From: Serilophus lunatus
Taxonomy: Eukaryota; Chordata; Aves; Passeriformes; Eurylaimidae
NCBI GenBank assembly: GCA_013399895.1
Contig: VXBA01001197.1
Span: 426,978-490,977 of the forward strand
Reading direction: 5' to 3'
Length of the DNA: 64,000 bases
Part shown: positions 1-12,800 of the stretch, one piece after another
Layout: each line of letters starts with the position of its first letter
Position numbering within the stretch: the stretch's first letter is position 1
The notes under the pieces: model-generated
The model's database searches: none
Seen by the model: the letters and a program-made list of their open reading frames with translations, nothing else
What the model was told of the DNA's origin: nothing
Translations under genes and position numbers: made by a program

Positions 1-3000
1 TCTGGAAATTGTATCTGGGACAATTTAGTAACTTTTCAGCTCTGAGCTGTCGGCTTCAGACTGGGGCAGAGGATGAGTTGCTGTCACAGACCACAGAGGC
101 ACCGAGTGCTGACCCTTGCCTTTCCAAAGCTGAGTATTCTTAGTCTACTCTAGGAGGAGTTACTTTGACTTTTGAATCTAAGCTAATGCTTTACCAGCCT
201 TACTGAAAGTCTCCAGGGTAGCTCCACCCATACACAGCCAAGTTAAACTGTCTGAGTAGGTGCAGAAGCCCTCAAGGTTTCAAATAAAAGATGTGGTTAT
301 TTCCAGCATAATCTTTTAGAGGCTCAAAACATTAATCACCTTGGCCATCTTCCAACACAGCCCTCTCCTGTGTAATTGGCAGTGAATGTTTATGACAGTC
401 AGCAATTGTTTGTCCTAATTAACAAGCTAGGGTATGAATAGGGGGTTTTGGAATAAACAGATCCATATCCTAGTTAAAAGTATCCCCTTCAACCAAGCAA
501 TGTCTAACATCCTTAGTACATACAGCATTCATGCTTATCATAAACACTTCTCCTCCCTTACAAAATACTCCATAGGAAGCCTATGGCTAATGAAAGACAT
601 TCTGCCACAACACGATCACACTTGAGAGTATTCTCTTTTTTACCAAAAAAATGAAAAGCAGAGACAAGTTCTGTGCAGGCTCTCAAAAAATGACTGATTT
701 CTTTCAGCCATTTGTTTAGATTGGTTTCAAACTGGTAAGAGCCAAAGAGCCAGTACAAGTGGGCTATCTTTTTTTTTCTAGGACTGCTGTGAAAACTATA
801 TAATCCACAGGTCTAAAAACCCATTTCTTTAAAAAAGGGAGTGAAATTTTAAAATAATTTTGTATCTGAATGGAATCATTAAGTACAAGGCAGAGTTGGG
901 TCCTGGGGGTATCATCACTTCTAGGAAACAATAATCAGTAGATCTGATCACAACATTTCTGTTCTTTATTTAATCCTCAAGTTGCTTGGAAATAAAAAGG
1001 AATAGGTAGGACTCTTAATTACAAATCTGTCCTCACTCCACACACACTTCTGCATTTCCACATCACTCTAGGAGACAGGTTGATCTACTTAACTAATGGA
1101 ATCATGGTAAAATGCAGGTTTTAGCACTGGTCTAGAATTCTTTTTTATCACCGAGGAAACAGAGTATCTGTATTAGATAGCTGCCTGGTTTAGATTTTGA
1201 TTTTTTATCTCACATTATTGAGATACTAAAAACTTTAGAGCATTTATTCACTCAGCCTCTCGGGAAGTAAGACTATCCTATCCTCTTTATAGATAACAAC
1301 TTGGGTTCAAAGGCACTGTGTTTCTTGCCTCTAAGCAATAAGGAAATACTTGAAAGGACAAGAACAAATTTAAAGATTCAGTTAATAAACACTGCAGAGT
1401 GAGAGTCAACCTATTCTAATCTGTACCCCTTCAAATGTCTCTGCTGAGATGCAGGTATCTGTTTAATGACTTTAAACTTAATGACAACAGACTTCATTTT
1501 CCTAGTTGCCATTCACAGACTCTTTAGTCTGGGAAATCACAGGTTAAACACCTCTGCTCTACAACTTCAGCAGGGATTCTTCAGATTGGGGGAATCTGGA
1601 AAATTACCCCTGAAAGGTATCTGTGAGTTTACCAGCAATCTACATCTTGAGCTGCTGGGTACAAGTTCACAAACAGGCTAGGTTTCAGCTTTGCTCAGCT
1701 CCCTAAGAGTTTTGCAATCAGTCAGACAACAGAAAAAAACCCATAAGACAACAGCATTAGTTTAATGGTCTCTGGAGACAAGAATTTATGTATTTAATTA
1801 TCTCCCACTTGTCCTCCATGGACTGTATGATCTCTCAGTACTGGGTGCCAGTCACAGTAGTGATATACTGACTGAAAAACCTCTGTGGTATCTGCCTCTT
1901 GGCTAGACATCAGTGAACAATTCAGAGCGAATAATATATCTGATAAATCATTCCTCTTTTGCTGGTCATATTATTGTGTACAGACAATCTCATCTTCTCA
2001 AAAATGTGGTTATTTGTAACTATTTGCCAAATATATTCTGCAAATTAGTTTTGCTCTGCAGACTATTACCAGGTAATTCTTTCTGGCAATCCTTAATACT
2101 CTAGCAGTGCTGCTTAGCTTTAGTTTGGCATCATACCCCTAGTGAGAGATTGTCCATATTCCCTGGTTAGCTAGCAGCAGCTCTTCTTGTTTTTGTGCAG
2201 TTTGGCACACAGCAGCTCCCAAGGGCCTTTGTCATAATCAGGACTCCATTTTGTTAAGCCATGTACAAAGACTGTGCCTTCACAGCACCTCTCAGCAAGC
2301 AGAAGTGCCCTACAGTTAAATACCTCTGTCCCAAAGAGATTACAGAGGACAAGTTGGAAGGTGTTCAGCTAAGAAAGCAAGGCATCAATGTGTACTTGGA
2401 GACACAGAGTGGTGGGTGGAAGACAGGGATGTTAGAGACTGCATTTGCAGTGCTCTGGGCAAGCTGTGGTGGTTCCCCCACCCATGTCCTCCAGACCCAC
2501 CCTTGAAACCAGAGATACTTAGGAAGAGATCCTCAAGCCCAGCTAGAGAATATGGCCTCAAGCATGGGCTCTGCAAACATGCTGGATCTTACACTAGGAG
2601 AGGAAATTCACTGCACTGAACCTCAGGCTGTCAGTGGTACACCTTGAACTAGAAGCCCTTCAGTCCTCTAGGGAATCAGTGCGAGAGAGGGGCACTTCCA
2701 AGCAAGGATCCATACCAGAGGTGGGACAATTTGCCTTCTGCAGGAATCCCGTGCCCCTGACAAAGCCTACAGTCATAATGTGAGTGCCTGGTCAGGGGTA
2801 CAGGATGCCAATCTCTCTCCAAGTCAGCATTCTTTCCTCTTCCACATCACTATTTCCACATTTGGATCTAGGGGGTTTTTACACATACAATTTTTCACCT
2901 GACAAAACTAGTGTTAAAATCTTATTTGACCATCAGTCAAATGCCTCTGTCTCTGAGTGAGCAGTTTTGTGCAGCCTGGGAGCACTAAGCACACACCTTT

Positions 3001-5095
3001 TAAACTAATAAACCTTTTAAGTCAAGAATTTACCAGAACTATTTCTCAGAAACAAAGTCTCTTGCAAGTACTATACAATTATGCTCTAAGGGCAAAATGC
3101 CTTTTGTCTTGTTTGGAACAGCTAAAGGACTAACTCTCCAAAACATCACTTGAATGATGCTAATGAGATACTTATACGGTGAACGTGAGAGTTATGGAAC
3201 TGAAAAAAGTCGTCAGCAAGTAGAACAATACTAATTTTAGATACTATAGCTGTTGATTAAGAGTTATTTTCATGGGATTAAAGCATATGGTTATGGAAAA
3301 ATTAGTAGATATTAATTTGCAAGGAACAGAAAGATCTGTTTATATAAAGAAAGAGAAGAATTACCACTGCAAGAGATAAACACTTTAAATGCTGTTAAAA
3401 ACACACGGCAGGGCAAGTAAAGCTATACCTAAACAGATAGCACTGTAGACATAATTAAAAGTAATATTTGCATTAATGCGATAATGCCAGGCTTTATATT
3501 GCAAGACAGCACTGATTTGTGTTCAGACAAACCCACAGGCAAACAAGGCCTGTCTGTGTCCCAAACAAAATACAGTATTGGAACAGCCAGCAACCTCATC
3601 TCCGAGCCCAGAAACAAAGTAGACCACTACAAAATGGTGGTTCTAAATTCTGAGTGGTTTAGAACATTTCTGGAATTGAATAAAACAGGCTGCTTTTTTG
3701 TGACTCATTTTTGCCTGAACGATTGCAGTTTCCATGTCTGTGTCACTCTCCCACAGTGCATGCTTGCCAGAGACTGTGGGTTAAAGGGCAAGCTCACATC
3801 TGTGGTTCGAGTTGCACAGACCCCTCCTAACAGCCAGGAGCACGAGCACGCTTTTGGTTCTGTGAACAGACCAGCAGTGCCGCAACTCCAGCACTCTGAT
3901 CACCCAGGGCTTCACAACAGGGATGAAGAACCAAGGTGGAGCAGCACTGCCTTTTTAGTAGTCTTTTTAGCCTGACTGAAGTCCTGTAGTTTATAAACTT
4001 AAAGGGGATTTGAACCTCTCTCTACTGAGACTCATCTAAACTAAAGCAAAGAATAAAACGGCAGCTGGACCCAGCAGTCACCTGTGTTTGTCAGTAGTCC
4101 TCCTCCAGTAAGGGGGACCAGAGAAGTTATTCAAGCTGTGATCACAGATAGTTACTGTGCTGAACAGCACAGTAAAGCCAATGTGTTTTCTTCTCACTCT
4201 TACATCCACTAGCAACTGCCTTTTAGAAATGGAGTACTTCAAGAAACCAAAGCCCTTTTTTACTTTGGCAAACACCTGAAAAGTTCAGGCAGCTCCACTC
4301 TATTCAGACCCCAGTGGGGTGTCAGGGCTTTCTGCTTATCAGTAAGTTGAAAATTCCACCCTAAATATTATGGGACATATCCCTAGAGCTGCCAGAGAGC
4401 TATCACAGAGATACATTTAGAGCAACAGGCATTTGTATCAGCTGGGGATTTGTACACACACACAGTAACATACTTGACAAACATGTTCTGACAGATGTGT
4501 AACACCACTACCTATTCTCAGACATTTGAAAGAAGGAAACGGTATAAAAATTGTTTAACCCAAGGAATACATAATTCTTCTACAAGGAGTAATATACATC
4601 ATGGCACAAACTTTACTTTGGTCTAAAAGAATAACAATATTTCCTCCATAGTCTCCAAAGCCATCTTTTAAAGATAACACAAATGCTTGTTATATCTTAA
4701 GGGCATTTCACATCACTGGAATTATTCCCTGCTATTTCCCCTTGTTAAAGGTTGATTCAGAAAACAGGAGAAGCTAGTTATCATCTTCCCGGAAGAAAAT
4801 GCATCCAACTCTGATGAGGACCATTGCTGAGCTGCCACACAGCAGAGCCTCCGATTACCTTGTTTGGGCTCAATGAGCACAACACAAGCAACAGTCCTTG
4901 TACAAACGATACTGTTTACTTTAAAAAAATAATACTGAATTTCTTTAATCCCCTTTGTCACCTATTGCATACCCACAGGTCACGTTTCAACAGTCATATA
5001 TAGGACATTAAACTCACACTATTGCATAAACTTCAGGGAAAGGATCTCAGCAGTCCCAATTCGGCAAACATTTTGGGACTGTAAAAGCTGATATC
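1..5095. other. Gene-free AT-rich stretch
   Basis: No exon, RNA gene or recognisable repeat was found on either strand. The longest open frame here (3484-3975, + strand, 163 codons) resembles no family I know and is within the length expected by chance. If the 16 kb CpG island is the promoter of a leftward gene, this stretch would be its first intron, but nothing here proves that. Confidence 0.5.
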
Positions 5096-5480
5096 ATGTC
5101 TTAGAGCGCAAGCAACACTCCCAGCTCCCAACTGACACTGTCTCTATTAACTTCACCAGCTTCCCCTTATCTCCAACCCTTGTGGTGAGCACCATAGTTT
5201 GGATATTTTCACTTCTTCTCTTCCGCCTTTCATTGAGTAGCTCCCCATCCTGGGCTGCTGCTCACAACGCAATTTATCGGGCCTTATTTCATTGCACAGG
5301 GCCCTCATCTTTGGACTCTCCCATCCTCTCCACCACCACTCCGTGGTGCTGGCATCAGGCAGGAGGTGAGGTGTGTGCTCACACCTCAGAGACAAGCGTG
5401 CGAATGGGCTGCTCTTGGCGCCCTTCACCAGCTGGGCGCTGCCCGAACGCTCGGTCACGGCTCTCCTGCAACAGGCCACT
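5096..5480. other. Isolated GC- and CpG-richer patch
   Basis: This patch stands out from its AT-rich surroundings by higher GC and several CpGs, mainly at 5395-5460. It contains a perfect 9-bp stem with a 4-nt loop at 5367-5388. Both strands are open for more than 100 codons, but neither translation resembles a known protein. It could be an old element remnant, a decayed exon or a small regulatory element. Confidence 0.35.
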
Positions 5481-5963
5481 AACTTCTATTTCCCGTTTCA
5501 CTGGAATTCAAATCCTTGAAATTTCAAGGAACTTGATAACTTTAATGCTTCTATGTCTCTGGCAAATTTAATGGAAAACAGAAAATAAGTTCAAAAGCTA
5601 TTAGGAGCCAAAACATACAGACACACTGACTGGTCACAACCATCTCACTTCATTATGAAATAAAAGTAACCTCATAAAAACCTTACCAAAATCCTGGGAA
5701 ATCTGGAAAAAAGGGCAGGTAAAAGTCTGTAGTGACTCCATCAAAGTTCCCTGATGGGTTCCCTGCACAGCAAGCACAATCCAGCCAGGCCTTCGCTAGG
5801 GGTTACAACAATAATCTGGTACAGTTGGCAGCACGAGCAAGTCTAGCACAAAGAGAAACCAGTGGTTTCCTCCTTACTCGACTTAGAGCCAGCACAGGAC
5901 TTCCTCTCTGCCTCCTCCAGCATTGTGGGAGTGAAAGAGGGGATCTAAAGATATATCAGTGCA

Positions 5964-5984
5964 GAAAAAAAAAGAAAAAAAAAN
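5964..5984. repeat. A-rich tract with one ambiguous base
   Basis: Two runs of nine A are separated by one G and followed by an N at 5984. The N probably marks a homopolymer the assembler could not resolve. Confidence 0.8.
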
Positions 5985-8034
5985 CCAGAGCAAGGCATGC
6001 TGCCACTGTTTAAAGAGTAGGTGAGATTTAAATAGCAGTAATCCCCAGAAACTATCTAGTTCAGGTCATTAACTAACAAGCTGGTTAATTCCTGTAAGGA
6101 TTAATGCTTGAATTTATTATGCTTGACAGATGTTTACTGAACAGGAATTAGTCCAGAATACGAAGCATTGAGACCAGCAAGAAGTAAAACTACATGTCAG
6201 AGCTGAGATTTTTAGAATTCATTAGCTCAGCCTCTAACATAATTATAATTTTCCTTTACCTTCCACTTCTTTTTCACTCTCAGCTCTCTAGCAGGAGATT
6301 CCCTTCACAGAGTGACAGAGAAATCTAAATTGTACTCTCAGTTACAATCATGCAAGGCAGAAAAAAGGTTTGTTGATATTTTCAGGAAATACCTCTGCTG
6401 CACAATTTGACTGAATGGAATTCACATTGTAGGAGTTTGCTGTTTCTCATGCTGGAGTACATGATGAATTCTCCATTCCTAATTCCCCAAAACTATTGGA
6501 AAATATCAAGCAGCATTCTTTCTTGATTACTTATGATCCTGCTGAGTATATCTGCTGTTACACATTCAACAAAAGCTGTTGGTTTGGTCTACTCACCTAC
6601 CCTGCTACCATTTGCATCATCCTAATGATGTAGATCTAGTTAATATGCTTTAGGACCAAACCAGACTCAAGTTGGTGTAAATCCAAAGCAAGTCCATGAG
6701 GCCAACAATTTCCCTAGTTCTTCAGTTGCTGTGTATCAAATGCTACAATGAGCAGCATTTCTAGTATTACAATAAAAGTAAGGAAGAGAGGTGGAGAAAT
6801 CACTGAAAGCAAAACATGGGGGGGAAAGTCGGTTCAAATTCTATTCCCAAATTCGAAGCTACAGGCAAATAGGGTTAAAACTATGAGCCTCTCCACCCAT
6901 TTCAGAATCAGGAAGCATAAGTAAACAGCATGGGGAAAAACTGAAAAGAGGAACAGAGGCAAATGAAAATCTAGGTGGAAGAATGGCAATAGCACAGAAA
7001 CTGTTGATCAAATTCTGTGAAGTTGCCAACACAAAGGATTAACTAAAGACCAGTAGCCCCTGTGAGACTGTGACCCCCATGTGCAAAGCTGTCCTCAGCA
7101 CAGCCATCTAAACACAGTATTTTGCTGCCAATGGTGAAAACGACAAAAACAAAAGATAGAAGAGGAGAAACATCTTAAAAATTAGCAATGCTGACAGTAC
7201 CTGTAGAGAAGGAACTGATACACCAGCTATTTTCCTACTGTCTTCTTAGCCTTTAGCTAACATGAATGATCCTGAAAATGATAAGAACATCTCAAAACAC
7301 ATCAGCGTGCAGACTAAAATATACGATGCCTGAAGGAAAGTAAACTGGAGATTGGTCCGCTTATCTGAAAATCAAATGAGGTTGCTTTAGAATTTTGTTG
7401 TTTGAATGGTGCAGTTTAAAGTGCCTATGAGTGAACCACTTCACTGCTTTTTCCTTGTTCTCTCTGCTGTGGTATATCCATAGTCACTACAAATTTGCTA
7501 TAGTCCTGTTAAGAAAACAAAGGGACTGAAACTAGTAGTAGTGAGGAAGCAAAGCATATGTGGCTAACATCAGGTATGCACAGCAGCTTCTCAAACACAG
7601 TGAGAAGCAGTCTCTTTAGATAACTAACCTAGAAAGCAAAGGAGCTCCCCTGAGTACAGGCAGCCACAATCTGGAGGCAGCAGTGAAAGACACAAACTAA
7701 CAATGAAAAATGCAGCATTCCCCACAAAACTTTCCATAAGTTAGTACCACAACATATTTAAAGTACATAAATATTGTATTACCACTTGAACATAATTTAC
7801 AGCAAACTTGATTTTATATTTTTCCATATTTTTAGAGGAAAACAGATTTAGCAAAATATTCCAAATGTTCCCACAACTTCTGACCTGACATTCTCTTCTT
7901 TCCCACACAAAGAACACTATTTTCAGTTTCAGTGAGGCCAACTATCATTTCTGTTGGAACAGTCAAAAGCATCTGAATTGCCCCTTCTTTAGCCTGACAC
8001 TTCTATATTCAAATACATATTCAGTTACATCTGG

Positions 8035-8075
8035 AACTGTGGTAACATCTGTTGTAACTGTAGTAACATCTGTTG
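8035..8075 (+). repeat. 21-bp tandem duplication
   Basis: The unit AACTGTGGTAACATCTGTTG (8035-8054) recurs at 8056-8075 with a single substitution (GG to AG). This looks like a recent local slippage duplication. Confidence 0.8.
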
Positions 8076-9153
8076 GATGATCTTGGATTAACTGGCAGCC
8101 TGTAGGCCCTGCAAAGGAAACATTTCTGCAAAGCCAGTGGATGGAGTTAAAGGACTACACTCTCCACTGATTGATCTAATCTAGGTGATACTCTGTTATA
8201 AGGACAGACTGACCTCATTGCCCACTAATCATCTGTATCTTTGAGCAGCCAGTGATGTACTAGTCCACTAACTGTTTAGGAGATAGATGTTGTCACTCCA
8301 GTAGGGTTACAAGGATTCTAAAGTGCTGTCTGAGCTCTGACAACTATGAAACCCTTCTGATAGCAAACAGAGCAGCAATATAAAAGGGTTTCTTCAAGGA
8401 CAGCCACTACAACTGTGTTATATATTCCTACTGCTCTGCAGAGGCTCAGGTCCTAGCTGTGAACCAGCACTACGCCATGCTGCAGGTAGCACATGTAGAG
8501 CAGTGGTGCATCCCCAGTTCATGGAGTGTACTGCTGAAGCAGAAGAGACCAGACAGAATATGGATGACAGACAGAGAGGACACACACAGGAGCAATGAGG
8601 CAGTATTAGCATGAAAAGCCGTAGGCTGAGCAGCAGCTGCCTAGCCAGGGCCAAATTTCCATAGACATTGCCATTAAAAGGTTCTAAGGAGGAATCTTAG
8701 CAACGGTCATGACATGGGTTTGGGAAGGATTACATGTGAGAACAAGACTGGGAGAAAAAGCATGAAAGTGTTCAGGTGAAAGTCTGCCAAGTGCTGGTGG
8801 AGGTTCATATCATAGACTGGCCAGAGGTGGAAGCTGCTCTCTCAATAACAAAGGAAATGCAGCTTGGGTATGTATTGGAATCAAAGTTTCCATCTTCTGG
8901 GAAAGATCATATTTCTAAATATATTTTAGTTCCGAGTTAGAACAACACTGGTATAAAGGGACTGCCTATACAATTGCTACTGGCCAAAAAACAGGTTTGG
9001 AATTGCTGTGAAAGGACTTTTTGGAAAAGGAGCACCCACTTCAAGCATACAATTTGTTCTAAGTACTGGGCTTGGAGGTACTGGCATGGATGGCACAGGT
9101 GTCAAGCTCTTGATCTCTTTCTGGTTTTACAGTGTTTCACTCTGTGTAAATAA

Positions 9154-9200
9154 TGAATCATTATGCAGAACTTAATCATTATATACAGCCTAATGATTCA
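9154..9200. repeat. 10-bp perfect inverted repeat
   Basis: TGAATCATTA (9154-9163) and its exact complement TAATGATTCA (9191-9200) flank a 27-nt loop that also contains the related TTAATCATTA. No function can be assigned. Confidence 0.6.
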
Positions 9201-9780
9201 GGTGTCCTACCTGCAAGCTGAGCATTTGGGAGATCAGGCTTAGGTCATCATTATGCTCTGTCCCATTCAAAAAGGTAAAAAAAGGATTTTGACTTAATAG
9301 TTAGCATTAAAACAAACTCCCAAAAAACCTCAACCCACACATAAAACCAAACTCTGAAAAATGTCAGATCTGATCTGAGCAAGACTAAATGAACCAAGAA
9401 GTGGGTTAGATGCTGATAGAGTTGCTTAACTGAGAAAAACATCTATTTGTAAATACCCAAACTAAGGTGTAACCTGCTAGTAGCAATAACCTAAGAGTGC
9501 TTCACAAATACCAGAATGACAGCTGACATGGGAAGGACGCACTATAGAAAACAATTACCTTCAGAGCGCTGAAGCACATCCAGGTACATTCCTCAGCACT
9601 GACTAACTACTAATCAACAATCTAAGGATTAAAAAGAAAAAAAAGGCTGTAACATTTTAAGTATTGGGATTGTGTTCATGTAATTAGTTACAAAAATGTT
9701 TTTTTACAAACACCTTTACCTCTTTCATCAGATAGCAAATGCTATTTTGCTCTGCAGCAGCCCCCTTTCACCATGAGGTA

Positions 9781-9893
9781 TTCACAGAACCACAGAATGG
9801 TGGAGGCTGGAAGGGACCACTGGAGGGCATATAGTCCAATTTTTCTTCTCTGTCAGGGTCCCCTAGTAAAGAACATTACTCAGGATCGTAGTT
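9781..9893 (-). mobile_element. CR1 LINE 3'-end fragment
   Basis: The + strand reads as the complement of an avian CR1 3' end: CACAGAATGG, then GGAAGGGACC, then TAGTCCAA. The matching continues through a 'CAGGGTCCCCTAGT' region to about 9893. The element lies on the - strand, is 5'-truncated as usual for CR1, and has several substitutions, so it is old. Confidence 0.85.
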
Positions 9894-12800
9894 TTTGAGT
9901 ATCTGCAGAAAAGGAGGCAACCTGTATTCTCACATAATGCAATAGCTGGACAAGCAAACACCTGAGGTAAGAAATAAAGGAATGCTGAAGGCAAGAATAC
10001 CTTTAGGAATACTGATAGCTCTATTCCAGACAGGAATTTGTCCTGTAGAAAAAACAAAACCAAACCAGCCAACCAAACAACACCCTCACCCCAAAAAAAT
10101 CCAACCAAAACAAACAAACAAACCCAAATGAAAAAACACAGCCCTCCTCCAAGAAAAACAAAACACCCACTAAAAATCCCCATCGAATGCAAAAAACCCT
10201 ACAAAACCCCACCAAACCCAAAGAAGCTAGAAATCTTTTCCCTTTTTTTAGGCTGAAGACGTTTTCTGTGGATTGGCATTTCACATCAGCGGCATGCATC
10301 CACTGACAGAACTAATGGAGTTGGCAGGTTATAATCTGAGAATACAAGGGAAAATCCCAGGCTGTGTTGAACCCAAGGGCAATATTGTCACAGAGCCAAG
10401 ATTTCTACCCTGACTCCTGTGGTAAAAGACAAGGCAACAAGTAAATTTTTCCTTAGGTGCTCTCTTAATCTGGAGATCTAAATTAACCTGAGCTCTCTGG
10501 TGTTTACTGAGCTAGCATTATTAGCTTTTTACTTTGCACAAAGCCTGTGCTTAACCTGCTGCAGCTATAGACCAATTCTGCTGACTTACATAAGAAACAT
10601 CACCTACCTTTGTCATCTGCCATTCATATAACCACTACCACATTCCCATGGAGAATCAAGAGTGCTCATGCAAGGACACTTTCACATTAAAAAAAGTCAG
10701 TCATCTAAGGTAAAGGAAATGCACAGCCTGGTGAAGAAACGACAGCTTCAAAGATCTCTTTACTCACAGAAACTTTAAGGCAGAGGCATATTTCCTCACA
10801 TGCCCCTTCCTTTCCACCTAACTGACTTGAAAACACAGTGGGTAGGTCAGTGCCTGTACACTTTCCACCTTCAGCTTCCCTGAACATCTTCAGGCTGCAT
10901 GACAAGAGGGTACAGAGCCTGGATAAATACCAGCTGCTACATCTCCTAAACTAGTCCTCAATCAGGCAACACGTGTTTTTCTGAAATAATTGCCTCATTA
11001 TAATGGCAGGAAAACAAAACACAAGGATGTAATGCTCTAAATCATGTATCGCTTCTATGTGAGGTGGAGAGAAAACACAGCCAAAAGTAACCCCTACTCT
11101 TTTTCACAGCTTGATTTATTATTGCTTTTGTGTCAGTCCAGCTGAAGGAGTAGGTGAGTTGGTGTGTGAGATAATCTTTTAGGGTGAAAGCTCTACTCTT
11201 GGTTTTTAAATAAACCCAAGTATCAAGATCAACTATGAATGGTTTACTCTATTGCACCTGTGACATCATCTAACCTAGTACCTACAACACAATGGCCACA
11301 CAAGTGCATCCTATGAGATGAGATGTTAGTGTCCTGTTTTACAGACACACTGATGCTCTTAGCAGCATCTACCTTTCAAAAGCCTCTAGCAGACATTGCC
11401 AGACTCAACAACACATGAAGCATCTAAAATCACTGTCTCCATTTTAAACCTCTGACTGTGCATGCTCCTTCAAAATCTCATCCAGCTTGTGCACCCGAGT
11501 ATTGCTATCGCATTTCTCAAAAGGCTTTCCATATAGCACAACTGTAACGGCAGTTATTTCACCTTTTAATACTACTAAACAAACACTAAGCAAGAACAAA
11601 CCAAACAAGCCATAGCTTGATACCTGAATTCCAATCAAACTACGATCTCCAGCACCTTCCTATTTTCTGCTCTCTCTCAATTTCTTCCAGTATGTATTCA
11701 TGCACCTGTTCAGTGATACTCCAAGACTGAGATTGCCCCTCAATCCTCAGTCTGTTATAGTCAAAACAGAAATTCCCTTGAAATCCCTTGATACAAAGGC
11801 CTTCATATCAAGTCCATGTGTTTTGTTTAAGTGTAACATGGAAAAGAAGAAGCTTGTAACAAAGACATGAAAAGTCAGTTCTGCCAAAGGGAAACAAATG
11901 ATTCCACATCCTCTTTAAAAATCAATGCATTTTCTTTGGAATACAATTAAGCTGTGTGAACTCACAGAGACATCAAATATGACACCAAGATGACACCACT
12001 GGCATGTGGTCAGTGAGAATGCCTTCCCCTGTCAGACCTACCATCCATATCTCAGAATTGACGTGAGGCCACTTCAGATACCTGGAGCTAAATTCCTCTG
12101 GGCTCACAGCTCTGTGAACAATTATTTTGTAATGCAGGCAGTACCGTCCTGTGATGCAGTTTATTAGCAATACAGGAATATATTGTGATAAGCAACAGTT
12201 CATGCTATTTTGAGTGTATGAAGCAGTGAATCCAACAGCAACATCTAACAGAGAACATGTTGTGGAGTCATCAGTTCTCACGGAAGGCAATGACCAACTT
12301 GAAGCTCCAGCTCTGCAGAAGAGTGTAAGGAGAAATCCTTATGTAAGGATTTCCACTTTCAGTTTAAAAGACTCTCTTTTCTTTAAAACTCCTGCTGTTA
12401 TGCCCTCAACAAACACTAGAGAACAAACATGAAAAGTAATTTTCAAACTAAAGAATAAAACTCTACTTAAGTTGATGCTGACAATACTGCAGCTAGTCAT
12501 GGAAGTATTGTTATAAGAACAGTCTGCATTCCTAAATGCATAGGCCAATATCAGCTTCAGGAAATGGCATTACATTTAAGACCAAAACTTCAGCAAAATT
12601 CAAGAATGTGTAGTCTGGGGCCTATCGCTAATCAATATCAGGCTAAGTTTTGAAATTCAAACACTGCATTTAAACACTTTTCAGTTTTTCTTGTGTCACT
12701 TTTGAGGACTCTGTTTGCATTTTTTAATTTCACAGAATTGTAGCTTGAAGAAGTTGAAACATCGCTTACTATCAGTAAGCACCACTCTAAGAGATACTTT

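Larger units (their letters stand above)
5481..9780. other. Gene-free AT-rich stretch
   Basis: Nothing coding is recognised. It contains an A-rich tract ending in a single unresolved base (N at 5984), a short tandem duplication at 8035-8075 and an inverted repeat at 9154-9200, listed separately where useful. Confidence 0.5.

Noticed and set aside
3484..3975. 163-codon + strand open frame
   Set aside because: No recognisable domain and ordinary composition. A rough estimate for this length and base composition allows about one frame of this size by chance. Overlapping shorter frames occur on the other strand.
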